NCBI GenBank assembly: GCA_903813345.2
Contig: CAIIXF020000001.1
Span: 36,859,366-36,923,365, forward strand
Source of the DNA: Owenia fusiformis
Taxonomy: Eukaryota; Annelida; Polychaeta; Sabellida; Oweniidae
Direction of reading: 5' to 3'
Length of the DNA stretch: 64,000 nucleotides
The translations under genes were made by a program, and so were the position numbers. Under the pieces are notes generated by a model. The model worked only from the letters and a program-made list of their open reading frames with translations. It did not search any database and had not been told where the DNA came from. This document shows, piece by piece, positions 51,201-62,600 of the stretch; position 1 is the stretch's first letter, and every line of letters begins with the position of its first letter.

Positions 51201-54200
51201 TTGTTTTCATTTTCCATGTTTTTCTATCAATTGCAAGTTGATAAGATTAATGTAATAATGTAATGATCTCACCTGGTATAAACGTTGGAAATATGGATTG
51301 AATGTAAGTTTTGGTTTAAAAGCCTCTTCAGTGTCACCATCTTCATCTCTACAACATATACAATATAATTTAACAGATACAATAAAACAGATAAATGTAC
51401 AATGAACAGGTACAATTTTATACATCAATATGGCAAGTAACATGACATGAGGCTAAAATTTCTGGATTGAAGAAATGACTCTAGTACATACATTAATTGA
51501 TGTGATACAACATTTATATGAATTTCAATAAATGTTGATCTTGGGAGACAATCTTACAATAAAATAGAAGGATTATGATTTATAATACTTCAGGTAAGAC
51601 CCCCCTCTACTACAACTTACACAATTGCTTTGGAGAGATCCATATTCTCAATGAGGTCATCCATCACCTTTAACTGATCACCTGAAATATAGGAACCCAG
51701 GTATAGGAAATGAATCGAATGATCACCTAAAATGTTGAATATGATCACCTGAAGTTTTGAAAATGAGCATCGTAAATGTTGAAGGTGATCAAGAACTAGG
51801 CATGCCTCAAGTCACCCCCGAGAGGTCACCCCTCAGCTTAACATTTGCGGATCTTGGATGGGAGATTCTACTGCATGTAATTGGATAATTACATGTGACT
51901 AAATGAGATTTGAATGTGCTTACAATGTGGATGTATTGTTAAATAAACAAGAAATTTGGAAAATAAAATATAGCAATCTTCCAAGCATACATAATAATAA
52001 CAACTGAGCACAAGTGTTCCATTTGAAAGTTATAATGCACCATCCTGTTGAAAATGATATGTGGTGATAATTAAAATTAAGCAGAGAATAAAATCTGGAG
52101 AGATCACTGAATAGTTAGAGGGACACTTAATGCAATAATACTTTCTGGTCTCTACTTACTTGAAGGCTGCTGTTTCTTGTTGGGTAGATCTGAGTTGTCT
52201 TCCTTGATTGGTAGGGAACCAAATGTAAACTGTCTCAGATCTTCCATGAAGGGCAGTTCAGTGTAAAATAAACACTGAAATTAAGAGCAGTTTTGTGTAG
52301 AATTTATACTGGAATTAAAGTAGCAGAGTAGAAAAGAAGAGTCTGGAACGATTTGTAAGAGGATCAATTTTTACTGGAAATAAAAGCAAGAATTGACAGT
52401 TTATTACAGATAGATTGATACTGGAAATAAAAGGTACAGGTAGTTTAGTTTAGAATTTAATGATGTTCTTTAGGAACCTGACAGTACCTTACCTCATAAT
52501 TTGCCTTTATGTGTGGAGACAGGAATCCTATCTTAGGGCTAGCTGCAGCACTATAGCAACGCCTCACTATGGCAACTGAGTTTGTTTCATATAGGGCTTT
52601 AATTATGGCAGACAAGGCAAGGGCTGCGGCCTGTAACATAATGGGACAAAGTTAAAACATTTTAAGTGGTAAATTCCAAATGAGGGTTCACAAAGCATGA
52701 TTTCAAGAGATAATATCGAATCAAAAATCCAATCTAAATCTACCATCCAATGGCACATTAAAATTGATATATTTAAGAAATCTCTAGCATTTACAAATTG
52801 CAGAACATATTGTGGATATGTTTTCTGAATTAAACAGACATCATGGTACCCTGGTTGTATGGCCCTAACTGTTTCGGATTGAACATTTTGCTGAAATAGT
52901 CGGTCCACTACAGAAATGATCTATTGTTCTTATTTAAGGGATGTTTGAAAATCAAAACTTGTTATAAAATTCATTCCATAACTAGTATTTATATTGTTGT
53001 AACCTACCTCATCGCCTTTCTGTGCAGAAAAGGCCATTACAGAATTCCCCATGTAATGATGTCTTTTTATCTACAAGGGAAATTATTTATGTCTAAGATT
53101 TATCTAATTCTAAGCCTCTATGTAAAAGTTTGGCTTATACTGAAGTCTCACCTAACGTAAACAAAATGTAAAAGTGATTTGTGAAACCATTCTAATATTA
53201 AATATTTCTGTGTAAAGGATTTTGTATGAACATCTTTACTTGTTACACACATCTATGTGTGTATAAATAATACTTTACACTGATGCATTTATTCATTTGT
53301 ATTTTGGACTTATAAAAATACTGAACTTAATAATTCAAGTCCTGATTCAACTTACATCATCACTTTTAGAAAAACAAAGCAGCTTTAAACATTTAGTGGC
53401 TTTGAATTTCATATTTTCCAAGTCATCCTGAGAAAATGGGACTAAGGTATTACCATACCTATGGCCTGCAAAATATTAACATTTCAATGACAATATTATA
53501 ATGCAGCTTCAAAAATTATACAAGGAATTAACATACAAAATGTCACCCCTTGCCATTTATTACAGACATCAAACACCATCCACAAGAAAGTTTGAGACTA
53601 TAATAATATGTCACCAGAGAGTTAGAGTTAGTATTTTTTCATGAATCTTGAAATATGCATGTAGACTTTATAGTAATACTTTTATCATTGAATGATTCAG
53701 TTTGAATATTTAAACTACAGCTTCACTTTGGCATTGATTTTTTCTTTTATAAACTTTTAACGAGAATATTGAGAAACATGTTTCCCAAAATATATACCTT
53801 GAACCGTATCCTCTTTTTCAATTTCTGTTTCATCATCATCATTGAGATGATATGTCCGCACTGTAGTTATCTGCTCATCAGGATCTTTAGCGTAAACCTT
53901 CTTAAAAGACTTGGCTGTTGCAGCTTGAACCTTTTCAATATACAAAATAATCATATGAAAGCTATTTATCCAAAGTTTAAATGTCATGCTACTTAGATTA
54001 TCAATAATATCCATGAATGCATTAACTTGAAAACTTAATGTCCATCATATACACTCTACAGTAACATCTATTGACTTTACTGGACAAAGCTGCCTCCTTA
54101 GGACAATGATACACTAGCCTATTGTTGATCAAATATGGCCATATACACTGATGCAATGTAATACAATTACATGTACATACAATTTATTTTTCTCTGAGCA

Positions 54201-57200
54201 GAAATAACTCAGATAAAATGATCGTGTTCGTATTGAATAATAAAACCTGAAAGATGAACATTCACAGATTGCTATGTGGTTTGGATGTTACATTCTGATA
54301 CTCATAGCATCTTTCTGTTTCACCTGAATCTCAAGGCTGAGAAGAAATGAGATGTCATGGTTTATCATGATGTGGATGTTAAGTCAAAATACCTTTATCA
54401 ACCCCTGGACAGGGATCTCAAGTCCAGGGCCAAGTTCAAGGGGAACCTTCCATGCCATGGATCTTTTTTGTCTTGCTTGAAAGAAGCTTAGGGCTGGCAG
54501 GGCTTCACTGAAACATTCAATACTTGGCTTTCAACAGTTATTCAATGATGAGTAAAATACAGAAAACATTACAATGTATCAAAAAAACATTTTCTATATT
54601 TTATGAGATAATTCAAAGTGTGTGATATGTTAAAGGGTAACATAGACTTTGTACCCCATGGCACTTTAATAAAGAACTTACTTATGTCACTTGAGAAAAT
54701 CAGATCACTAGAAACTTCACCATCACTGAATAAACCAATTTCATTGATTTGAAATTGCACTATTATGGCAAAAATATCAGTTATGTTCTAGTTCAGAAAA
54801 ATTGGGATCTTAAGTACATCAAAATTTGGTTATTGGGATTCATTTTGGCCTGGTTTATATATGGAGACCATGCTTTTTTTCTTAAGGGTAGCCTACCTAA
54901 ATGCATAATGTGCTCCATCTACAGCCTCAATTATGCTCCTGACAACTACCTCCCCAGCTTGTTGTTGGGCAGTCTTCTCCTTCTTGTGACCATTAGCACC
55001 ACCTTTAGCATCACCATCTCCAGACTCTTCATCAAAGTCTGGACCTCTGCAACAGTAAGCAATATTTGACTTGTGACCTTTATAGGCCAAACCCTTAGCA
55101 TTGCCACAAAGCAATATTTTAATTATGCCATACCTTTTGTACCATATCATAAGGATTATTTTTTCCAAATTATGACGAGAAAAAACAGTGACTCCATAAG
55201 GAAGCAAATTCTACCAAACAACATTTTCTATCCAAATCACTTGATGTAAAAAAGTCATGAAGTTCATAAATATAGCTGGATAGTGATGGGGCTCATGGGT
55301 TTGATCCCTACTGGGATGAACTCTCTCATCTACCCTCAGCACAGGATTTCATTCTGTATTTTCTATCGCAATAATTGGAAAAAGTGGTCATATTTAATTT
55401 AAACACAAAACAATTCTGGTGAATTATTGAGGAATTGACTTTTTTACTTGGCTTAATTCCATTATTTAATTTGCAGTAAGGATACTGTGAGAAGTGTTAA
55501 TTATACAATTATAAATAATATGGTACATGTACTTACATAATATTAAAATCTACATTTTCATGTTTCATGCTTGCAACTATATCTTCCAGTCCATCTTCTC
55601 CAAACTCTCCCCCCAAGTCAGAGAACAGGATGATTCTCTTGCCAGTAAATCCTTTCTTACCCCTATAACAATCAAGCATTGCCTTTTCCAATATCTATCA
55701 CATCTAATATGAAATAATATTATTGAAGTCAAAAAATAATACTGTACAGTACTGTTCTTCTTCTTTGGCGGCTGTTTTAATTGTTCAAGTCAAATTAAGT
55801 AGCCACCAAATTCAATATTTCATATTTCAATCATGACTCTGTATGGTATATACATTTCATTATTGCAAGTCAACCAAATGTTCAAAACAGCAAAACTACC
55901 AAAGTTGTAATAAGTTGTACCAAATGAAGTATTTTCAGAAAATAATATTTGTACCACAGTCTATTGAGGAAGCAAGTAATGGATCATTATGAATCAAACA
56001 CATTAAGTACAAGTGCAATATTAGAATTAGAATGACAAGCACTTCACCAAGCACAAACCAAATTGTTTATGTTACTTACTGTATTCCCTTCACAAGATGA
56101 TCCATTGCAACAACAGTGGCATCAATAACTAGAAGTGGTTAAGAAAACTGACCAAACAAAACAAATAAGCCTTTATCTATGACAACACCAGAAGTGGTGA
56201 CATATTGTTAAAAGTCTCTAATTTTTGTGAATGTTCGGCATCTTTAACAAATGGAGTCTATAACAAATGGCAGATGTTGAGATTTTGGATGTTAATGCCA
56301 TGTTCAAGCTATATGGATTAGAATGAAATTGTTGAGAAGATGTGATATACCATAATCACATGAAATTTAATCCTATTTACAAATTGCTTTGCTAAAAAAT
56401 GATGATGGCAATCATGCCATGATGGCAATCATAAAAGGGCTATATCCCCCTCATTATTTAAGTTACTCAATGCAAGGATACAGTCTCCACTGACGGAGCT
56501 TGGTTGGATGTCTTTTTGTACCATCTCAAGCAGAGGCCAGTCAGGCAAACATAGGGTACGCTTTACAGTGATGTTCTCGTAACTATCTCCATCAGCAAGA
56601 TCATTTTGGGTGTCTGCAGTACCACATAAAACTAATGCCACTTCATCTTTAGCCTCGGCAAAGATCTGGATAAAAAATAAATATACTACTACTGTATGTT
56701 TATCACCTGTACTATCTAGTCTACCTCGTATAGTATCTCACTGTAAACATGCATGCATTTTTATACATTTTACTTCTTTGTGTATAACTATAGAATTAGA
56801 AATGAGAAAATAGCTGAACAGAGCTTGACAGAAGGCCAGATGGATGGACTTGTAGGTGGTGATTCCATAGACTCGTTATGTGAGCCAAAGAGAATTGTTT
56901 AAGATTATTGTTCTCTTGATCAATCTTTATTTTCAAATAATATCAAAACGAAAAAGGACAAGTGTACAGCTACAAATGGGTCATATCATTGAGCATATCA
57001 GGTATCTCAATAAATATAAACCATATACCATTACCAAGGATATAAAATTTTAAGACAAAATTCATTTAAAAGTGATGGCAACGTCATACATATATATGTA
57101 TTACCCAATACAATGGAATTTCAATAGAGTATCAAAGTATTTTTTTGTAAATATCAATTTTCTCACCTTCCTTTGTAGAATCATAGTGATAGCATTGAGC

Positions 57201-60200
57201 GAAGACTGTAGAGACGTGATCTCACCAGGGGGTGCCTGGTTCATTGAAGGACCAATATCCAACACTATTGCAATAGCTTCCTAAAGACATGTAAAGTATG
57301 TTTGTATATATTTATTAGATGTTATCCAATACTTAAGTCTGAGCCCTATGGGACATAAAATTGTGAGTGGGTGATCTACCTAAGCCCCAATGTCATCAAG
57401 GGTTATTGATTTATTAATGATTATTGTCGTTACTTAAAATTTGGTCATTAAAGTTGTTTATCTATGAATGGCAGTTCTGGAAATTCTAAAAGAAATTAAA
57501 AACGGGTTTTGAATCTAATTGGCTGCCCAGCTCAAGGCACATGCCCGGTTTGCTGATGGTTGTGTACTCATGTCACTTGACAGGGTTTTCCCTCGATTGC
57601 CGCGATCGAACTCAATTGTGTTTAATTTTGACAATTTTTGATTCTGCCTACAACGCGTGAAATAAGGAAAAAAGAAAAATTGTACCTTCGACTTACTCCC
57701 GTCAAGAGCTTCCATGTTAGATTTTGAAAGTATACTTTCAAAATCTAACATGGTAGCTCTCGACGTGAGTAACCTTCGACGTTCCGACATTTTGTTACCG
57801 AAACGAACCATTTCGTTAACCAGCGTAATCGAGTGGATCACCAATAATGAGAATTAGGCCTTATAGTAATTTGGCTAGAGTTTTTAATGAATGATTTTTA
57901 TATGATTCTCAGAGCTGTCAAGTGTCCCGCGAATGGCGGGATTATCCCGCGAATTTGATCAAAATTAGGCTAATTCGCGTGTCCCGCATTGTCCCGCGAA
58001 ATCCCGCAAAATGTGGCTTTGACCTCCGCGAATTTCCGAAATTGTTGCAATCCCCTATATTTTGATTATCTTATCTTATATAAGAAGCTAAGTTTTTGCA
58101 CTTTTGAGGAATAAAGTTTACCTAATTTTAAGTACCTAGCATGCTGTTGTTTGGTATCAAAATAAAGGGGAAGGGTTCAACTTTCATTTTAATTACGAAA
58201 ATAGGGATGTAGGTCACAAATAGTTCCAACGTTGGCCTTTTTACTACCCGTGTGGCCTTCATCTCAGAACTGAGCAAATGTTAGCAAACGCGAGTTACAA
58301 TAATGTACGCTGATATCTAGAAAGGGTTTGTATAAAAAACCGGGTACCGGGTAGTAAATCCTCCATGCTGGGTTCAAACTTGGTACCCGGTACCCGGTCA
58401 AAAAAACGGGTACCCAAAAAACGAAAAATACGAATATACAGGGTGTCCCAGAACTCATGAGAATTTTTTGAGGGAGATATAAGGCATGGGTGGTTTTTCT
58501 TCAAATTTGGTACACTTATTAAACACACATTGAGGAATAACTAACATGAATTTCAGGCACATATCTTTTATATTTCCGAATTTATTGACATTTGAATTCT
58601 ACATCGCCACAAACCCTGGAGTAGTCAGAGAAATACAACAATTTACGTCACATTTTGATAATATTTACACAACTTCTCTACTCTAATAGCATTGTTTTCA
58701 TTGAATTATTTTAGTGTTTCAGTACATTAGTTAATAGGATCATACACATTCAGCTAACGTATCTCTACAGGAGTTATTATAGCATATTATCTGCAGTTGA
58801 TGTCGTCTTTTCAGCTACTCTATACACATTCCCAAATCGTCCAATAGCCATTTCTGTAGGGTCCTCTGAAACAACATGACTCAATTCATCCTCCGTTTCA
58901 GTGACATGGCTCACTAATCTTTGAATAAGGTCCCCAAAGAAATCAAAAGTCTAGAAGAGAAAAATAGTGCAAGTATATAGAGCTACTCTATACTGTGGAG
59001 TCTCAATAGAAAGTAAATTGGATGCACTACAGACACGCGCGAGTGACTTATTCACCGGTGCATTGTCAATATGCAAGATCATATTGGCTAGCAAATGAGG
59101 ACATTTCTTTCAGTCCCTCAGGAACATGTCATTATGATATTTTAGCAAACCAAATGTACAGTCTGTTGATGTATTGGGTCTCTATCAAAGTTTATATATT
59201 GTTTTATCAAAGTGCATCATCAATATGAGAAAAATGCTGAACTAAGCTCATACAAAAAACGTTAGTTTTATAGTTGAGAATCTGTATAAAATTGACAAAA
59301 TGTGACATAAACTGTTGTATTTTCCCGATAACTCCGGGGTTTGTGGCGATGTAGAATTCAAATGTCAATAAATTCGGAAATATAAAAGATTTGTGCCTGA
59401 AATTCATGTCAGTTATTCCCCAAAGTGTGTTTAAGAGGTGTACCAAATTTGAAGAAAAATCACCCATGTCTCATGTCTACCTCAAAAAATTCTCATGAGT
59501 TCTGGGACACCCTGTATAACATAATTAGATTATGAGAAAACGTGTAAGATTTGTTTTGAATTTGCAAAAATGTATGTAACATGATTCAAAATTGAGCTAG
59601 AAGCTTCAAATAAAAAGCATATTTTAAGGCACTTTTCTTCCTCTATCGTTATGGCCATATTTTCATTGGTTATGGGGGGGGGGGGTGCGATCGCACCCTC
59701 TTCTGGCTACGCCTATGACATTGTAAGACATAACAATTTACAATTCAGTGGACATTTTGTCATAAATTGGGATAACTTAAATTATGATTAATAATCAAAA
59801 TCTTACACGTTGCATCATGCAAATTAACACACGTCACCTCTCTGCTAAAGCAACGATAGCTATTTACAGATTTAAATCATAATCAAAACAATTCACGTAC
59901 CAACATACGAACTATTGAAAATAGAGTAAGATTGATTTGTCTTGTTTTTCAAATCGTCTTACAATGTCATTGGCGTAGCCAGGTGGGGGTGCGATCGCAA
60001 CCCCCCCCCACCCATAAATACCAATGGAAATATGACCAAGATGATAGAGGAAGAAAAGAGCCTTAAAATGCTTTTTATTTGAAGCTTCTAGCTCAATTTT
60101 GAAGGAAGTTACATACATTTTTGTAAATTCAAAACAAATCTTACACGTTTTCTAATGATCTAATTATGTTGTGTATTCGTATATTTCGTTTTTTGGTTTT

Positions 60201-61375
60201 TTTCGACCGGGTACCAAGTTTGAACCCAGCATGGAGGATTTACTACCCGGTACCCGGTTTTTATACAAACCCTATCTAGAAAATTAACCTCATTCCCTAT
60301 AATTTGATGTAGATTAATCGAACCCCTATATCATGGGCTTTCAATTGAAAGCACGTACCTACAGTATATGAATAGGTACATTTTAATATATAACATTATG
60401 GGGGTAAGCGTTTCATAGTTGGACATCCTGCAAATTTAGGTGGATGTCCCGCGACTGAAATCCCGCAAATTTAGGGCACTTTGTCTAAAAAATCTGTCCC
60501 TCTATGAAGTTTTTGGTGGTACACCTGTTAACTGTCCCGCAATTAGGGTGTTTGTCCCTCGAATGGTCCCGCGAAATCCCGCGAATTTGATAAAAAAAAT
60601 CTCCTATTAGCGCAATCACGCAAATCCCTTAAGGTACAGCTGGAAAGTAACATTTTGGTAATAAATTGCTATACCTGCACATGTTATTTTCTGGTACAAA
60701 ATAAAGTATGAAGGCATGTGTCAATTTCCTTGCTTTTTTCAGGAAAGTATCATTACATTGTCTTCTTTTAGAATATCTGGTAGGCGTTCAATGGAACCTC
60801 CAGGAAATTCTGATATTTCACACTTTCTATTTTTCCAAATTTTCTTTCAAAGTTTCCAGACAACACAGGAGCTACCATTGACCTGTTTCTAGATATTCTA
60901 AAAGAAGACAGTGTAATGATACTTTCCTGAAAAAAGCAAGGAAATACACACATGCCTTCATACTTAATTTTGTACCAGAAAATAACATGTGCAGGTATAG
61001 CAATTTTTACCAAAATGTTACTTTCCAGCTGAACCTTAAATGTCCCGCAAAATCCCGCGAATTTAGTAGATGTCCCGCAAAATCCCGCGAATTTTGGGCA
61101 CTGGGTCTAAAAAATCTGTCCCGCGAGAAAATCTTTAGGGGTTGACAGTACTGGATTCTAATACTATTCCAAAAAGGAGACAGATTATACAGCATTTGAT
61201 TGTGAATGATTGACAGATTCCCCGGGACAGATTCAAACACACAGACTGAGAATACAGAGAGAAAATCCCACCCCTAATCTCTTTGCCACTATATGGGACA
61301 GAAGTTGGATTAACTAAAGAAAAGAAACTAGCTGATATGAATGCCTAAATGTGATATACAAACCTTTTCTGCCAT
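48228..61375 (-). CDS. XRCC5: Ku80 (XRCC5), DNA end-binding repair protein
   Basis: Ku80 pairs with Ku70 to ring broken DNA ends and recruits DNA-PKcs for non-homologous end joining. Exons, all phase-consistent: 61364-61375 (MAEK), 57167-57280, 56482-56665, 56080-56128, 55537-55662, 54897-55046, 54393-54507, 53798-53930, 53356-53465, 53008-53070, 52493-52630, 52160-52274, 51621-51681, 51273-51348, 50867-51063, 50329-50422, 50059-50131, 49655-49767, 49236-49332, 48228-48364. Sum 719 codons; human is 732. Landmarks: vWA start EAIAIVLDIGPSMN, AEAKDEVALVL, core YHLNDDDETEIEKED, YGNTLVPFSQDDLENMKF, TELPFMEDLRQFTFG, basic PPAKKVKVD (nuclear signal), and an acidic end EEEADDL that corresponds to the DNA-PKcs-binding tail (EGGDVDDLLDMI in human). 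The last few residues lie on an unlocated small exon below 48228. An alternative in-frame first exon is at 57686. Intron 1 holds nested transposons. Confidence 0.96.
48564..49066. mobile_element. ATGTCACC-family element, copy 3, with internal tandem array
   Basis: Left end ATTAACGTGACAAAATGTCA, right end AATATGTCACCACTTTTTGG then AGGTGACAT. Between them are three diverged units (about 48653, 48720 and 48832) sharing TTTTTGACCTTGAGAAGGTC and CAGATTTGAACTTCTGA. This looks like the full-length form of the family, the other copies lacking the array. It lies in the last Ku80 intron seen. Confidence 0.7.
50172..50270. mobile_element. ATGTCACC-family element, copy 4
   Basis: ATTAACATAACATGCAAAAT then GTCACCACC, ending in the core AAAAAAAGTTAGAGAC; the right terminus appears lost. 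It lies in a Ku80 intron. Confidence 0.65.
53527..53618. mobile_element. ATGTCACC-family element, copy 5
   Basis: ATTAACATACAAAATGTCAC to AATATGTCACC, with CACAAGAAAGTTTGAGAC in the core. It lies in a Ku80 intron. Confidence 0.65.
56186..56300. mobile_element. ATGTCACC-family element, copy 6 (inverted)
   Basis: Reverse orientation: AGAAGTGGTGACATATTG at the left, GGATGTTAATGCCATG at the right. It lies in a Ku80 intron. Confidence 0.65.
57686..57811 (-). CDS. XRCC5: Candidate alternative first exon of Ku80
   Basis: The minus strand is open from ATG 57811 (MVRFGNK) through ATG 57715 (MEALDGSKSK) to a donor AAG/GTACAA at 57686, phase 0. That phase fits exon 2 (EAIAIVLDIG). A product beginning MEALDGSKSKEAIAIVL would have about the usual Ku80 length. 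MVRFGNK resembles the human start MVRSGNK, but the codons between it and MEALDG come from the palindrome. The donor is weaker than that of the MAEK exon, so I regard this as the less likely start. Confidence 0.35.
57687..57778. repeat. Imperfect palindrome with about 45-bp arms in Ku80 intron 1
   Basis: The centre is GAAAGTATACTTTC at about 57726-57739. Each arm contains CATGTTAGATTTTGAAAG on its own strand, followed outward by AGCTC and a GAGTAA word that looks like a splice donor. The arms match over about 43 of 48 positions. Confidence 0.85.
58439..59514. mobile_element. Innermost TA-flanked element with 250-bp TIRs and exon-like cargo
   Basis: Begins CAGGGTGTCCCAGAACTCAT and ends with its complement, with TA on both sides. 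TIRs reach about 250 bp (58439-58690 and 59262-59514), including GAATTTATTGACATTTGAAT. The 560-bp centre has no transposase; instead the minus strand has a 57-codon open exon after a good acceptor at 58951. The insertion lies in the left arm of the hAT-like element, whose right arm shows the uninterrupted sequence. Confidence 0.85.
58777..58950 (-). CDS. Exon-like ORF inside the innermost transposon
   Basis: After the acceptor TCTCTTCTAG, the frame TFDFFGDLIQRLVSH ... DPTEMAIGRFGNVYR ... STADNML runs 57 codons to tandem TAA TAA. It joins in phase 0 to the MAEK exon at 61364, which would give a 61-residue protein. I do not recognise the sequence; it is acidic and probably helical at the start, and it does not look like a transposase. 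It may be a captured host exon, an exonised transposon segment or chance. Confidence 0.3.
   Translation of the reverse strand, partial: TFDFFGDLIQRLVSHVTETEDELSHVVSEDPTEMAIGRFGNVYRVAEKTTSTADNML
60633..61035. mobile_element. 403-bp fold-back element at a TTAA target (piggyBac-like)
   Basis: Begins GGTACAGCTGGAAAGTAACA and ends TTACTTTCCAGCTGAACC, bordered by TTAA on both sides. Arms of about 140 bp cover AAAAAAGCAAGGAAAT and TCTTCTTTTAGAATATCT. A TTAA target suggests the piggyBac superfamily. It is inserted in the TCCCGCGAA-rich element. Confidence 0.75.
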
Positions 61376-61379
61376 GACT

Positions 61380-61520
61380 TTGTTTGGTTTTGCTCAAGCA
61401 GGATCGACACACATGCCATCTATTATTATTGGAATTCCCTCCTAAAATGAATTCGTTGATTGGTCAACTATTGTCAGGTGACCATTATATGAGGGAATAC
61501 GTTAAGATGGCGGGTTAAAC
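61380..61520. promoter_or_regulatory. Likely bidirectional promoter of Ku80 and a plus-strand transcript
   Basis: Contains a CCAAT box (ATTGG, 61459-61463), an E-box in TCAGGTGACC (61474-61483) and a YY1-like AAGATGGCGGG (61504-61514). The MAEK exon begins within 130 bases to the left. To the right a strong plus-strand donor, AAGT/GTAAGT, occurs at 61572, as expected of a noncoding plus-strand first exon. Confidence 0.5.
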
Positions 61521-61911
61521 TTCAAAACATATTTTTACAAATTTAGTAACAATTGTATATAACGAGATAAGTGTAAGTACCAAACTTCTATGAGTATAGT
61601 CGATTTTAATTGTGTATTAATTATGTTTGAATAAAATACAAATTGTTGTGATTGTTGAATGTGGCTATGTATAGACTAGTCAACAGATAAAGTTTTTTTT
61701 GAAATTTTTTGATAAAAATTAAAATAAGTTAGAATCTAGCCTAAGCTTACAGTCTGCCAAGTCTGTGCCCTCTTGTAATTTGAGGTCTGTCCGACATGTT
61801 ATTTCTTTCAGAATAACATGGCAGAGTTACCATATTCTATGTCCAGTGTGGCCATAGAATATAAATAAGACAATCTTTGTTGTTTTGAATTTGCCTTTAA
61901 TTGCCCAGCCG

Positions 61912-62600
61912 TCTTATATTTATTTACAATAACTGCAAATAAATCAAATAAAGTTTTAGGAGTAATAAAACGAAGCTACAAGTATATTGATGAGGACTCA
62001 CTTAAGCTACTCTTCAATGGCCTTGTTCGTCCAATCTTGGAATATGGGAACTCAGTTTGGAGCCCACAGTATAAAAAAGACATTGAAGCCATTGAAAACA
62101 TACAGAGGAGAGCAACAAGACTTTTACCAAACCTCAGGCAATTAACATACCCCGAAAGACTAGCCACACTTGACATGACAACATTAGCATTTAGAAGGTT
62201 ACGAGGAGACATGATTGAGATGTACAAGATCATGAACAATTTCTACGACATCAACCCCAAGACTATCTTTCCCCAATTGAACAATATAACAAGACAACCA
62301 GCAAGAGGACATACAATGTACCTAAAACGACAACACTGTAGACTTAACACGAGGCAGCATTTCTTTTCCAACAGAGTCATATCACCCTGGAACAAACTGC
62401 CTGAATATGTTATCCAAGCAAAAAGTGTTGACCAGTTCAAGAACAGGTTGGATGACCATTGGTACAGCCATCCACTGAAATTAGACTGGGAGCATAAGCC
62501 TTAACTGAATATATGCCAAAAATTGACTTGATGTGTATACGAAATACACACACCCATACAGGCAAAAGGCTACATAAGCCTACAAGCCGGTGTTTTTCTT
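61912..62600 (+). mobile_element. 3' end of a 5'-truncated LINE (CR1/L2/Jockey-type)
   Basis: One continuous frame from about 61915 to TAA 62504: ITANKSNKVLGVIKRSYKYI, NGLVRPILEYGNSVWSPQY, then AIENIQRRATRLLPNL, and a terminal FFSNRVISPWNKLPEYV ... FKNRLDDHWY. These are the thumb and C-terminal blocks downstream of the RT palm. The palm and endonuclease are missing. The 3' UTR ends in TTATC repeats (about 62588-62615), a typical short tandem tail. The frame is unbroken, so insertion was fairly recent. Confidence 0.9.

Larger units (their letters stand above)
58323..60273. mobile_element. Palindromic hAT-like element, 8-bp TSD ATCTAGAA
   Basis: Begins AGGGTTTGTATAAAAAACCG and ends with its complement ACCCT, flanked by identical ATCTAGAA (58315-58322 and 60274-60281). 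Inverted arms continue as 59517-59735 against 59948-60177 (AGATTTGTTTTGAATTTGCA, TTGAAGCTTCTAGCTC, GGGTGCGATCGCA). A younger element has split the left arm. An 8-bp duplication suggests hAT. No transposase is seen. Confidence 0.8.
57910..61153. mobile_element. Outermost nested transposon (TCCCGCGAA-rich), 6-bp TSD
   Basis: Ends CAGAGCTGTCAAGTGTCCCG and the complement of CAGTACTGTCAACCCC, bordered by GATTCT on both sides (57904-57909, 61154-61159). Remaining parts (57910-58314, 60282-60632, 61040-61153) are full of TCCCGCGAAATCCCGC words. Two other transposons inserted into it, so its own length is about 870 bases. Confidence 0.7.

Noticed and set aside
55290-55335. tRNA B-box-like word GGTTTGATCCCTACTGGG, and a similar word at 47716
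   Set aside because: No A box at the right distance and no cloverleaf; at best fragments of tRNA-derived SINEs.
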